Assembly: GCA_016808115.1 (NCBI GenBank)
Contig: JAEQBH010005398.1
Coordinates: 45,203-109,202 of the forward strand
Direction of reading: 5' to 3'
DNA length: 64,000 bases
DNA from: Tetrastigma voinierianum
Taxonomy: Eukaryota > Streptophyta > Magnoliopsida > Vitales > Vitaceae
Shown here: one piece after another, positions 1-10,932 of the stretch
How the letters are laid out: every line of letters begins with the position of its first letter
Position numbering within the stretch: the stretch's first letter is position 1
Translations under genes and position numbers: made by a program
The notes under the pieces: model-generated
Told to the model about the DNA's origin: nothing
Seen by the model: only the letters and a program-made list of their open reading frames with translations
Databases searched by the model: none

Positions 1-447
1 TTGTATGGAATTACTAAATTTGTATTGGTATGGAATTTGAGTATGGGGTATGGATGCGTTTTTGAGTTATATGGAAACTATGGGAGTATGGAAGTCTAAT
101 AGTTTTGGACTATAAAGTTTTAGATACATGGTTAAGAACCACTCTATCTTGTGTATGAACTTGGGTTTGGGAACTCCTAAACTCATTTCTTGTAGGGTTG
201 AGTTAAGAAGAGCTTTAAGGCTCTAAATATGTGTTTGAGAAGGGATTACAGTTGCAAGTTAAGAACGAGGAAAATTCCTATTGTTGACCATATGCGTAGT
301 CGGATCTTAGAGCGAGGTTTGGGTCGAAATACGGGGTGAAGTAAGTCCTTCGTGAAATTGTACCCACATCAATGAGGTGATGTTAGGCTTTGAATTTCTG
401 ATACGAGAGACTTACGTAGACAGTGCCAGTCTTTTTACGGAAACAGT

Positions 448-1000
448 CAAATGGGTGAGTGGTCGATCAGCGGTGGTGTCGAGCAGTGGTCGTCTAACGT
501 TGGCCGTGACCGGTGGTCGTCGAGTGGTCGCCCCGACGGTGGTGGAGTCAACGGTTGGTCGATCAAGCGTTAGTCGTCAGCGGTGGTCGTCGAAGCATTA
601 ATTGCGTCAGCGGTGGTCGCCAGCGGTGGTCGTCTTGGCGGTGGTCGTCAGCGGTGGTCGCCCAGCCGGTGGTCGTCAAGCGGTGGTGCCGTCGGCGGTG
701 GTACGCCCAGCGGTGGTTGTCCGCGTTGGTCGCCCAGCGGTGGTGATCCAGCGGTTGGTCGTCCATCGTGGTCGTCGGCCGGTGGTCGTCGAGCGGTGGT
801 CGTCGGCCGGTGGTCGCCCGGCGGTGGTGAATCACGGCGGTGGTCGCCCGGCGGTGGTGAATCGGCGGTGGTCATCGAAGCGGTGGTCGACCCGGCGTTG
901 GTAGATCAAGCGTTGGTGCGATCGGCGATTGGTCATCAAATAGTGATCGTCAAATAGTGGTCGTCAATGGTGGTAAAATCGGCGGTGGTCGTAAGCGGTG
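448..1000. repeat. GGTGGTCG minisatellite inside the family B LTR
   Basis: Degenerate tandem repeats of about 9-15 bases built on a GGTGGTCG core with AGC or GTC spacers fill this segment. It is far more GC-rich than its surroundings, with strong strand asymmetry (G/T on +, C/A on -), and opens many overlapping meaningless frames on both strands. The equivalent place in the right family B LTR (about 54,100-54,250) holds a different GC-rich repeat built on GGTCCATC and GGCTGG words, so this LTR position seems prone to repeat expansion. Confidence 0.9.
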
Positions 1001-1076
1001 GTGCGTCGAAGCGATTATACCGTCATCCGGTCGCGACTCGTCGGTCGAGGCCGACTCATCCGAAGCCGTGCGCGCC

Positions 1077-1575
1077 GATCTCGACTTAGGAAGGTCATAT
1101 CTCCTTCGTTTGAACTCACGATTTGAGTGTTCTTGGACTGTGCGACCCATTGAGTCAGAATCCATCCATATGCTGGGGAGGATATTAGATGTCGGTGAGG
1201 TGTCGGACCGAGCTCATCGCCGATGCCCATTTCGTCGATCCGGTCGGCTCGTCAGGCCCGTTTGCGCATGACCTCGACTTAGGAAGGTCATATCTCCTTC
1301 GTTTGAACTACGATTTGGGTGTTCTTGGACTCATGGAAATCCCATTGGTCGAATCCATCCGTATGCCTGAGGAAGATATTAGATGTCGGGCCAGGGTGTC
1401 GGGTAGGAGCTCGTCACTTGGTCTTGACTCGTGGAGTCAGTCGACTCGTCGAAATTGACTGCGCATGACCACCAACCCGAGGAAGGTCCTGCTTCTTCGT
1501 CTGAACTCAGGTTAAGTGTTCTTGGACTCTATGGAAGCCCATTGAGTCAAGAATTCATCAATAGATAGCATGATA
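1077..1575 (+). repeat. ~194-bp tandem repeat, about 2.6 units, inside the family B LTR
   Basis: Units start near 1,077, 1,270 and 1,466. Each opens with a variant of 'gacctcgacttaggaaggtc', continues with 'gtgttcttggact', and contains a 'cattgagtcaga.tccatc' block. Units one and two are close to each other; unit three is more diverged and merges into unique LTR sequence. The right family B copy has three matching units at 54,264, 54,460 and 54,660, so the array predates the split of the two copies. Confidence 0.85.
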
Positions 1576-2859
1576 AGATTGGAACTCATATTAGTCCTGG
1601 AAAACATGAAAAAGTAGGCTCACGTAGGTAACTATAGTTATTCATATTATGAATTCATAAATTACTCATAAGCATACAGGGTAAGCATAATTATTTATAC
1701 ACACAATGAGACATGAAAAATGCAAAGATATGAATAAATGATTGTATATATATATCACATATGATTCTAGAATAATGATAATTATTCGGGAATATGAGAT
1801 ATATCGCAGGCATAAAATACACATTGATTATGCACTTAGAGACACGGTAGAGGATAGATGGGCATACTATTAGGGGAAAAATAAGTTTGCGACATACAGA
1901 GTTACGTGTCGAGGCCCCATTTTGGGTGGAAGTGACATAGATCCGTTTGGATCACGGTGGCCGAAGGGTCCTGCAGCGCCTCGGGCCCTCATGGAATGAG
2001 TCCTTGTGCAAATACGGTATATATTACCTTCGGGTATATTATATCGCGCTGCCTTGGCTCATGGACCAACTGACTCATACAGAATTGAATATAGCGCCTT
2101 CGGGCCTCCCTTGGACCCTTTGTTTCATATAGTGAATCTGGCGCCTTCGGGCCCTCATGGTTTCTGTATCCACTTCTAAGGTTTATACAGACATGAAACA
2201 TAAAAGAAATGACAGTATATCTGAAAGGAAATATAGAGAATATATGAAGAGAATATGAGAAGCATACTTTGCTATGTGATGATAGTATACAGGTCTCAAA
2301 GAACAAGTAAAATCTGAGAGTTGACATGAAGAGAGTATATGGATGATGATAGAGAGAAATGGAAGCGGTTATGATATATATATGAGAAATGATAAGAATC
2401 TGTAAGCATTATATGTGTTATATGCATTTGTATAAGTGTGGTGACCTTAGTAAAGGTCATCCGTATTATTAATTCACTAAAGTAAAGCAGCACGGTGTTC
2501 AATCGGGTGTAGGTACGAAGAGGAGACGAGGACCGGGCCATCCACATCAGCGGTCAGGCTACACCTGTGATAGGTGCCTTTGGAAGACCTTTAGATTACA
2601 TTTTGTATATGAAAGTTTGTAAACGATATGAAATATTATAGATGTTGAACACTTCCGTATATAGGGCTTGTATATATTTTATGTCCATTTGCCTACAGAA
2701 TATATCTGAGTTAATTATTTAACATTATGGTATGTAAGTGTATAAAGGTTATAAGTTTAAAAAAAGAAGTGACCCTACCTTGACATCCTATCTTGGGAGT
2801 TGGGCGTCCTGAAAGATACATTCCCAGTGGCACGAAAGGAAGAATCCAAAGGCTGCGTG

Positions 2860-3590
2860 ATACGTGCGGCTTAGGAGTGGGAAGGAGTTAGAAAGATGAA
2901 AGAAAAATGGCGGCTGACAAAGAAGAAGAAAGCCCGGAAAGGAAGAAGCCTTGGAGAAAAGAAAGAAGGAGTGGACGGGAAGGATATCGAGGCTCTAGAC
3001 ACAACGATCCGTTTAAAGAGGCTGAGAAATCGAGGATAGAGGAGCGGTTCTGAGGTTTTGAAAACTGGAGAGCTAGAGATCAGTATGCCCTTTACGAAGT
3101 GGTGACCGGATGCCACTATATCCAAATTCTGAAGGACATGTTGAAGCGAGAAAGAAAGATGAGTAGAAGGGATTGTGAATCTAGCTAGCTACTTGCGATC
3201 TTGTGATAAAGAAAATTGCCGAGAAAAGATGAAGGATCGGGAGTTTTACCATTGCCTTGCATCATTGGAGGGTTGAATTCGGGAGCTCTACGTGACTCGG
3301 GAGCTAGTATAAACTTGATGCCTCTTTACGTTGCCAAGCAATTAAGTTTGGGGAGGTTATTCCCACCTATTACTCTTGAATGGCAGACGGATCGATGGTA
3401 AATTTTGAAGGAGTGATGGAAGATGTCTTTAGTCCCTTGTTGGGAAATTTGTCTTCCAGTAGACTTCATCGATACGGACATGGAAGATTCATAGTACCCT
3501 GCTGTGGAGACCATTCCTAGCTCTTTGTTTGCCACGATCGACATGCGAAAGGAGTTCTCACCTTGAGGGTTGGAGAGGAGATTCTTTACC
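2860..3590 (+). pseudogene. Ty3/gypsy (Athila/Tat-type) gag C-terminus and aspartic protease relic
   Basis: Around 3,070-3,215 a broken frame resembles the gag-protease linker of Athila-type elements (a basic 'LKDMLKRERK' run). A readable frame at 3,216-3,401 then gives the protease: a 'PCIIGGLN' strand followed by the catalytic DSGA at 3,294-3,305 and 'INLMPLYVAKQL'. The flap and C-terminal part ('GVLTLRVGEEI') continues in other frames to about 3,590. The protease would process the gag-pol polyprotein inside the virus-like particle. Several frameshifts and stops leave no functional frame. The 5' part of the element (LTR, primer site, most of gag) is missing, because family B LTR sequence abuts it at about 2,800. 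Confidence 0.8.
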
Positions 3591-3869
3591 CGACTTGATC
3601 AAGCGTACGGAATATAGATATAGACGGAGAAAATTGCAATGTAATTGATGATGTCTATACCTACAACCACGATGTTCACAATGATTGTAATGCTCAGGTA
3701 CATCAGTGAAAAGAGATGAATTCCGGTATATTGAGATGGCTACTGCGATTGTCCATTACAGCGAGTTTCGATATAAAGCTGTGGTGAGCACAGGCAAAAG
3801 CGAAGTATGAAGGAAAATAATGAAAAGGGAAATTCATCGAAACGGTGAAAGAGGGGCTAGTGTTGAAAG
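3591..3869 (+). other. Degenerate protease-RT linker
   Basis: Short gap between the readable protease and the first RT blocks of the same element. No motif could be identified in any frame; it is taken as decayed pol linker because it lies collinearly between two domains of one element. Confidence 0.4.
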
Positions 3870-5300
3870 AATTGCCAAGTCATTTGAAGTATGCTTACTT
3901 AGAATCACGAAGACCAGTGATTATCTACGCTAGACTTAGTGATGATGAGCAGAGTTCTTTATGAATCTTAAAGAGCGTAAAGTCTATAGCTTAGTCCGTT
4001 GAAGAATTGAAGGGGGTATCCCAGTCCATCAATTGCATACCTGAAATTATAGCTGAAGAAACTTCAAAGCCATCACGTAGAACATCAAAGGGCGATCCGG
4101 TGATGAAGTGGTAGGAAGGAGGTACTCGAGTGTTTGAATCTTGGTTTTATCTATCACGATTTCGGATAGTCCTTGGGTGAGCCAGATCCATGTGGTTCCA
4201 AGAAGGGTGGGTATCATGATGAGAAAAATAGATTGATTCCAACGAACGGTGACGAGGATGGAGGGTATGCATTGATTACGAGGAAAATTTGGTCTGGCCA
4301 CCGGAAAAGATCATTTCCCTTTGCCCTTCCGTGATCAAATGTTGGGCCAGTTAACGAGACGCCTCATTTTGTTTCTTGGATGGTATTGTCTGATCAGTTG
4401 CTGTACTTTTTGAGGACGAAGACCACATTCACATGCCCCTATGGTACCTTTGCCTTGGAAGGATGCCATTTGGGGTGTGTAATGCTCTCTTTACATTCAA
4501 AGGTGTATGATGTCAATATTTTGGACACGGTTGAAGAGGTTATGGAAATTTTATGGATGACTTCTTGTGTATGGATCCGAGTTTTGATCGGTGTTTGAAG
4601 AACACCAGGCTTGGTGCTTCAAGATGCCCAGGCAACGACTAACCTTGAATTGGGAAAATGCTGTTTATGGTAACGAAGGTATTGTTCTTGGGCGTAAAAT
4701 TTCCTCTTCACGGAATTTGAAGTAGACGATCAGGTATCCATTATCAAAACTCTTTACCACCTACCACATTAAAAGGAGTAAGAAGCTTCTTGGGGTATCT
4801 TTGGATTTTATAGGAGATTCATCAAAGACTTCTCAAAAATAGCCCAAAACCTTATCTGGTGCGGAGAAAGGATCTGAGTTTAATTTGATGACTCTGGTTT
4901 GAAGAAATGAATCAAGTGGTTGAAGCACCTATAATGCATTTGCGAATGGGATCGGGGATTTGAAATAATGTGTGATGCCGGTGATTTTGCGATGGGAGGC
5001 ATCTAGGAAGCGAAAGGAGAAAATATTCGAGGACCATATACTATGATAGACCTTGATGAAGCCGCAGAAAATTACTCGACAATTGAAAGAGATGCTAGCC
5101 ATAGTATTTGCTTGTGAAAATTGGCGATACGTTGAATCCATGTTATTAAATATCTTTGATCATGCGTATTCAGTTGCGATGTGAAAGAAGGAAAGTGCGT
5201 AAAGATTGATAAGGTTGAGTGGCATTATTCGCGAAGTTTGACTTGGGATCGAGGATAAAGGGTGTGTGATGTGATAGGCGATCAACATCCGAGTGAAAAC
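3870..5300 (+). pseudogene. Ty3/gypsy (Athila/Tat-type) reverse transcriptase and RNase H relic
   Basis: The RT starts with a 'LPSHLKYAYLE' block at about 3,878. 'GWRVCIDY' follows near 4,262 and 'CPYGTF' near 4,435, and the palm region around 4,500-4,570 carries 'MMSIF' and a degraded catalytic segment reading 'MEILWMT' where the metal-binding Asp-Asp is expected. The thumb and connection ('GIVLG.KIS', 'KKLLG') lie at 4,680-4,810. RNase H blocks ('CDAGDFA', 'YTMIDLDEAAENYSTIERD') lie at 4,970-5,095. Domains alternate between frames, so many indels have accumulated. RT and RNase H would copy the element RNA into DNA. The order protease, RT, RNase H, integrase marks Ty3/gypsy, and the protease and RT wording suits the Athila/Tat branch. 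Confidence 0.85.
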
Positions 5301-6480
5301 CTTCTTTGAAGAGAGTAATCTTGTGAGGAGAACTTCCCGGATGAGCAAGCTGTTTAAAGTTTCCTTCAGCTTCCATGGTATGCGATATTGTGAGCTATTT
5401 AGCTTGTGGGGTAGTTCCTTGAGTCGACACCAACGGAAGAGGAAACTTAGGCGACGGCGGTATTATATTTGGGATGATCAGTATTATTTAAAAGAGGTGC
5501 TGACATGATAATAAGAAGATGTGTGCCGAGAAAATGAAACGAGGCAAAATTACGAATGAATGCCGTACATCACCATATAGAGTCGTTTTTCGGGAGAAAG
5601 AAACGACTCTAGATACTCAATCTGGGTTTTATTGACCTTATCTTCGAGGAGATTTATGTGAGTGGAGTTAAATTGTGTGATAGATTGCAGATTGGAAATC
5701 TCCAGCGGCCTCGTAAATGCCCCTAAGAGGTATAATGGTGGTGCAAATCTTTGATGTATAGGGAATAGATTTTATGGGACCATTCCGCGTCATTTGGGAA
5801 CACATGCATCTGCTGTGATTGATTATGTTTTCCAAATGGGTGGAAACGATGGCTTAATCGGAATGATGCTAATACAGTTGTGAGTTTCTTGCAAAAGAAC
5901 TTTTTGAGCATATTTGGAACACCCAGGACTATCATTAGTGATGGGGAAGCCATTTGCCAAACAAATATTTGCGAAACTCATGAGCAGTGTGGGATCGAAG
6001 CATGTAGTGAGTCACAGCTTATCATCCACGAACCAATGGACAAGCGGTGGGGGGAGATTAAAGAATACTTGAAAAGGAAATTGTGAGCTCAGCGGGAAGG
6101 GCGGTCTTCAGGCTTGTTGTGATGCACTTTGGGGCTACGGGACTGCATCTGAGAAACTCCGTTGGGATGTCCCCATACGAAATTGTTTTGAAACCATGTC
6201 GCCCTACCTTTAGGGTGGAATACAAGGCAATGTGGGCCATCGAGTTGAACCCGTTTTAAAGCTGAGGAAGAGAGATTGCTCAAGCATACGGCGGAAAATT
6301 GAGAAGTGACTATGATAATCTTTAGAATCTGAGGATAAGACAAAGAAATGGCATGATCAAAGGATCCTGAGAAAAGAGTTCAAAGCAGGGGAACAAGTTC
6401 TACTGTTTTAATTCTAGGCGAGATTGTTTTCGAGTTAAAATCGATGGAGTAGGTCGTACGGTGGTGTCAGCTGATACATT
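5301..6480 (+). pseudogene. Ty3/gypsy (Athila/Tat-type) integrase relic
   Basis: After the RNase H, a segment at 5,310-5,560 resembles the spacer before the H2C2 finger ('KRGADMIIRRCVP'). The catalytic core follows at 5,735-6,110: 'GIDFMGPF' near 5,770, 'SKWVE' near 5,830, 'VVSFLQKNF' and 'FGTPRTIISDG' at 5,878-5,945, and 'NGQA' near 6,040. The C-terminal part has 'GMSPYEIVLKPC' at 6,160-6,200 and 'EYKAMWAIELN' to 6,250. The enzyme would insert the cDNA into the genome. Frames shift repeatedly, so this is a dead copy. It ends near 6,480, where coding similarity is lost. Confidence 0.85.
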
Positions 6481-7440
6481 TGGGCGATGACAGTCAGGAC
6501 TATCTGGAGAAGAATTCAAGAGTCGATGAATGAAGCGAAGCATTATCTAAGCGAGGAGGAAAGAATGGAAGAGCTCCAGTAGGGTTATCTAGATGAAGGA
6601 AAATCAAGCAATGAAGTCCATTTGGGACTAAAAAGCTGGCGGTGATGGGAGTACTTATGCGAAATGGTTGAACGAAGGAATGAACCTTGGTCGATACAAC
6701 TCCGTGACTTACGAAAAGAAGGCGACGGAGAAAGAAAAGAAAAGGGGAGCATTCCTTCCCACATATGTAAATTATGAAATTTGAATTGAATACATTTCTT
6801 TAATTGCTATGTGAAATTGGTTTGTTTAATGATGAGAATGCATTTATGATTAAAATTGAAAAGCGCATTGTTCATTAAATTTGAGGCAAATTACGGACTA
6901 CGTTGCGGCCAAAACTTATGTCGTGAAAATGAAGTCCTGACAAAAGTTGATGTCGTGACTTAGTCGATCTTGAAGGAAGAACAAGGATGACGTCGCGACG
7001 AAAGTTACGTGGAGAAAGAAATTGGTCGCGACGGAAATTTAGATTCGCGACCGAGCATTAATCGCCCGAGGAAAGAAAGAGAGGTCGCGTGACTGTGATG
7101 TCTGAGGATGCACGATGTCCTTGACCTTAAGAGAAGGACTTGTCCTCCCGCGGATAATTTATGTCGCGACAAAGAGGATAAAATTGCCATGGTGGTTTGA
7201 TTTTGCCTAAATTTAATGACCTCGCACACTCGGCTGAATTTAAGTCGACAAGCATTAATAAATGAAATCGCAAATGATCGACCATAATAACTGAATTGCA
7301 AGCGTTGAGAAACTCTTCCATTGTTATCTTCTTCCTCGATGCGAATTCAACTCTTATTCTTATATTCTACGGGTTAGATTTTTGCAAAACCACAGAAATC
7401 AAACTTCCTCCACAAAACCAGATTCCTCGATGCATTGAAC
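6481..7440 (+). other. Non-coding spacer after integrase with a GTCGCGAC cluster
   Basis: No domain is recognisable. Between about 6,900 and 7,170 the 8-bp palindrome GTCGCGAC occurs three times exactly (near 6,991, 7,024 and 7,163), with several decayed versions. The same word is concentrated in the 3' LTR at 11,290-11,900, so this may be an LTR-derived duplication or a shared 3' untranslated repeat. The rest is AT-rich with no stable frame. Confidence 0.5.
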
Positions 7441-7589
7441 CAGGACTTTGGAGTCAGTCTGGGTGAAATCATGGAAGTTTCATGCTGTAGGAAGGAGCGG
7501 TTCATCGAACGAGTCTGACGATTGCGAGGAGCGAAGCATACGAGAAGAGACGAGGCGATGGAAGAAGAAGATGCGTTTGTGTCGAGAAA

Positions 7590-8290
7590 GTAGTGTTAAC
7601 ATCACGGAGTATTATCTTGATAAAGGGTTTGTTGGAGAGAGAGGATTGATGACCTATTTCCCTTCGAAATGATAGAACAACGAGGATGGAAAATTGCAAG
7701 CACGAAAGGCAGGATATTCAAGCGGTGGTCAGAATTCTACTACAACTTGAGTAGGAAGAAAGGACAACTGCGTATTTGTCGAGGGGAGTTTGGGTTCCAT
7801 GCGAGGCAAATGCCGTGCGAGGTGTACGGGATGGCGGGGCAAAGGCATAGCTCGAATTTAAGAAGTTGTTAGCAAACCCAGGAACCTTGAGAAGATTGTG
7901 GAAAATTGACGGATGGTAAGGTTCAATGGAATCAAGAAAGGGCACCCTGAGACCATCGGCGGGGGAGATCTTCTGAGAGGGAGGCTAGGTATGGTTTTAT
8001 TTCTGGCGTGCGTGTTAGTTCCAAGCAAGCATGTATGCCTGATAAAGGGAGCGAGGAAGCCATCGTTTCTATGTCTGTCTTGAAAAGTCTGAAGCTGACG
8101 TAAGGCGGTAATTGAAAATTAATATTAAAAGATACCATGAAACAAAAGTTTGATCCCTCATCCCGGCAATAATCGCTAGGCTTTGTTTGAAGGAATTTGG
8201 GGTGAAGGAACATGGGCGAGAAGAGAAGAGGTTCCCCGAGCTACCATTAACCTGGCGGGGTAAGTAAGGGACGAATTTGAAGAAAAAGGG
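7590..8290 (+). pseudogene. Plant-transposon-protein-like domain relic downstream of integrase
   Basis: Translations in changing frames give a recognisable series: 'GERGL' near 7,635, 'IEQRGWK' at 7,672-7,692, then 'EFYYNLSRKKGQ' at 7,732-7,770, 'CRGEFGFHARQM' to 7,810, and 'RARLVPSKHVCLI' in another frame near 8,015-8,045. This series (an ERG.. opening, RGW, VREFYxN, a V/RG-F segment, then LVPSKH) is the pattern I know from the domain annotated as a putative plant transposon protein, often found in gypsy-type plant elements. Its biochemical role is not known to me. It sits 3' of the integrase and 5' of the PPT, the place of the extra ORF in Athila-like elements. Stops and indels are frequent. 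Confidence 0.55.
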
Positions 8291-9250
8291 GATCATGGTG
8301 GAAGAAGATTACGGAAAAGAAAAGGAGAATGAAAGACAAGAAGAGGACACTCTTCGGGTTGGGATCGAGAGGAACAAACCAGGGGAACACGGCCCAAGAA
8401 AGGAATACTTCTATGTTTGAGGACTTAGAACCGGATGAGGCGAGTCATAGATTTTACCACCATTTTGACGGCTCTCCACCCGATGAAATAGGGAATTCGA
8501 AAACCGGGAGAAAGCTGCAGGAGCCCGAAGATAGCGAATAATGGAATGCTCATTTCTATGCGGAAAAGTATGGAAGAAGAAGAGAAATGGAGCATTGACA
8601 TAAATTCGGAGAAGATGTGTATGAAGTGAATTGAAAGAAGAGATCAACAGTGGGAAGAAGAAGCTGAATAGAAAGGAAATGTAAGACGAGTTGAAGAGAG
8701 AGGAGCGAGAAATGGGAAGAGGAATTGAGCGAGAAAGGAAGAGCGACTTAAGATCCTACGACATCGAGAAGAAAATTTCAAAAGAAATGGAGGAAGAAAC
8801 GAATCACGAAAAGGCGCAACTTAGCCGTGAATCATTCTCACACGATAATCAATATGATCGAGACTCTCAACTCCACGAAACTTATCGAAAGGATCTGCGA
8901 GCGAAGCGAGACAAGGAGCGAATCAGGGGTTGGAATTTCTTTATATGTCATTGTTAAAGGAGTTTAGAAGAAAGATGTTAGAGAAAGAGACAAAGTGCTT
9001 GATGACAATGATGCTTATAGAAAGAAAAATATGGGTACGGAAAATTTGGATTTGATTAACAGCAATCTATCCGAATTTTTTAGAGTCATAATGGAAATGG
9101 AGCATACGATGAATACATTGGGTCGAGAGAAGCGAGATGATTTGAATAAAGTGAATCTACGATGAGTGATTCTTGAAGAGCAGGATGGAGAAAGAAAGTG
9201 CCAAGGCGAAGAGGACAAAGTAAATTTGAAGTTCAATCAAACTGCAGCCA
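8291..9250 (+). other. Purine-rich, charged-coding segment of the gypsy 3' region
   Basis: The + strand is strongly purine-rich. Short frames (8,329-8,541 and 8,691-8,957) would encode Lys/Glu/Arg-rich coiled-coil-like peptides, for example a run of 'RERKSDL' and 'EMEEETNHEK'. No domain is recognised. In plant elements carrying the preceding domain, such acidic or basic tails often follow it, so this may be its C-terminus. A purine-biased strand alone also produces such peptides, so a real product is doubtful. Confidence 0.35.
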
Positions 9251-10917
9251 CTTGATCTTGATCCTCCCGAACATATTTGCTACTTATCGAAAAGAAAAAA
9301 ACCTTCCCAGTGACTCATCCATCTCTTCCTCATTCCCGATGCATTGATTCTCAACTTTTATCTGATCTAATGAATGAAATCGAAATTTGTTTGATGTTAG
9401 AGTTGTTTGAAGTCAGGTGTGTGTTTACTTTTTTGCTTTAATGGTTAGAAGAATAACAGTAGAAATAGATCAGTAATGAAAATGATGACATAGCATAGGT
9501 TAGTTGATTAGAATATAGGATGAATGAACTAATTAAAAAATAATAATGAGGGCTAGTTGACACAGGCAATTTAATTGAAACATAAATTGTGATTTAGTTT
9601 GAATTTTTGCTGATAAGTCTAGAATAAGGAAGGTTTTACAATTGAAGGAACAAAACAATTTTCTTGAGTTTGTGGTATGAACAATGAGTTAAGGAACTTT
9701 GTTGGAAATAACATCGTTAAGTGCGTCGTGATATGAGTCGAAAATCATAGGGGTTAGTCACGAGTTAATCAGCCCCGAATTCTAGAACTTGTTAGATTAA
9801 TGATCGAGCGAAATCTGGGTGTCTGATCAACGAGGAAATGATGCAGACCATTCTTGGAAAGTTTGAGTCATTCTAGCCATCACATTCATATCTTCAATGC
9901 ATACACTTTAGTTCGAAATTGAGCAAAGCAAGCCTTATTCTCGAAAGAAGCCCGATGGAACCTGTACATTCTCTGAGAATCAATCCTCTAAGAACTTTGT
10001 GATTACGAAAGAACTTCGAAAAGAGAGGAGCAAATAAAGTTTATTGGGAGTGTAAATTTTTGAGGAACTGAGGAGAAAATACGAGAAAAAAGGGAATGAA
10101 GAGAAAAAGAAATACAACGAGAAAAAGAGGCTTAAGGGAATAGGTTTTGTCTTGTGGCTAACTCTCTTGAACAATTAAGTTCTTAGGGTTGTTTGACACT
10201 AGTACCCTAATTCCATGGTATGGGAGTTACTAACTTAAGAAGTTCATTAAGAGTGTTGAAAGCCTGAAGACAAAACATTGCACTATTCTGAAAGGTGACA
10301 AGAAAAAATTTCCCAGGTTTGAATTATGAATGAGAAATGGGAGCATCTGATTTTGAATAGAAGAAAATCAAGGTGGTATCCCGAGCACGAGTTTGGGGGG
10401 GTTTATTAAGGAAATTACAAGGAGGAAGGGACCGGATGAGTAAGAAAGGAAAAGGAGTATTGGTAATCTTAACCTAAAAATTCCATCCATCTTACCCGCA
10501 CCCCGAACCTAACATTCCTGAGCCAAGACGATTGATCCTAAAGGTTGTAATCACCTACATTAGTGGAGATCGATATGAGCAATGACTATGGAATTTGGAA
10601 AATCGGGAAAGATCAAAGCTGAGCATCCCACTGAGTTAATTGACTCATTAAGAGAAAAGAGTAAGAGAAAGAAAATCAACTCACATTTATTGAATCAATT
10701 ACTTGTCTTGTTTGTAAAACAAAATTCAACAATTTAGATTATGTATACACGATTGAGTAAGTAACCTTTATACGGACTTAATTTGAATACAAAAGAAAAG
10801 AATGCAATTTCAATTTCAATTAAATTGGTTGCTACTGCATAACAGAACAGAAAAATGTCCTTTTGTTTGAGGACAAACAAAATTTTCTTTTCTTTGCTTG
10901 GGGACAAGCAAAATTTT
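9251..10917 (+). other. 3' untranslated region of the gypsy element, nothing coding seen
   Basis: No domain or stable frame. Near 10,865-10,915 the phrases 'gtttgaggacaaacaaaat' and 'cttggggacaagcaaaat' form a tandem pair just before the PPT. This GAGGACAAGC signature is typical of the end of Athila/Tat-type internal regions. It occurs again, inverted, at 43,850-43,875. Confidence 0.5.
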
Positions 10918-10932
10918 AAGTTTGGGGGAGTT
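10918..10932 (+). other. Polypurine tract
   Basis: The sequence 'aagtttgggggagtt' directly precedes a TGATGAGC LTR start. It would prime plus-strand DNA synthesis and fixes both the orientation of the element and the left border of its 3' LTR. Confidence 0.8.

Larger units (their letters stand above)
1..2800 (+). repeat. LTR of family B, left copy, 5' end outside window
   Basis: This stretch is collinear with the solo LTR at 53,276-55,927. Shared blocks in the same order include the phrase around 160-200, the 'agtaagtccttc' block near 340, the 'gacatagatccgtt' block near 1,935, the 'agtaaaggtcatcc' block near 2,450 and the tail near 2,700. No coding capacity is seen. Compared with the right copy, roughly the first 420 bases lie before the window. 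The 3' end fades at about 2,800, where Athila-type gag sequence starts, so the join is an insertion or a truncation. The first 400 bases hold repeated TATGGAATT words that also occur in the family A solo LTR near 31,600. Confidence 0.75.

Noticed and set aside
583..957. 124-aa frame rich in Gly, Val, Arg and Ser, with further frames on both strands
   Set aside because: It is a simple translation of the GGTGGTCG minisatellite. Overlapping frames occur in all phases and no domain is present.
8329..8957. Charged coiled-coil-like peptides as possible host proteins
   Set aside because: They lie within the gypsy 3' region on a purine-biased strand, which yields Lys/Glu/Arg-rich frames by itself. 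There is no promoter or splice context.
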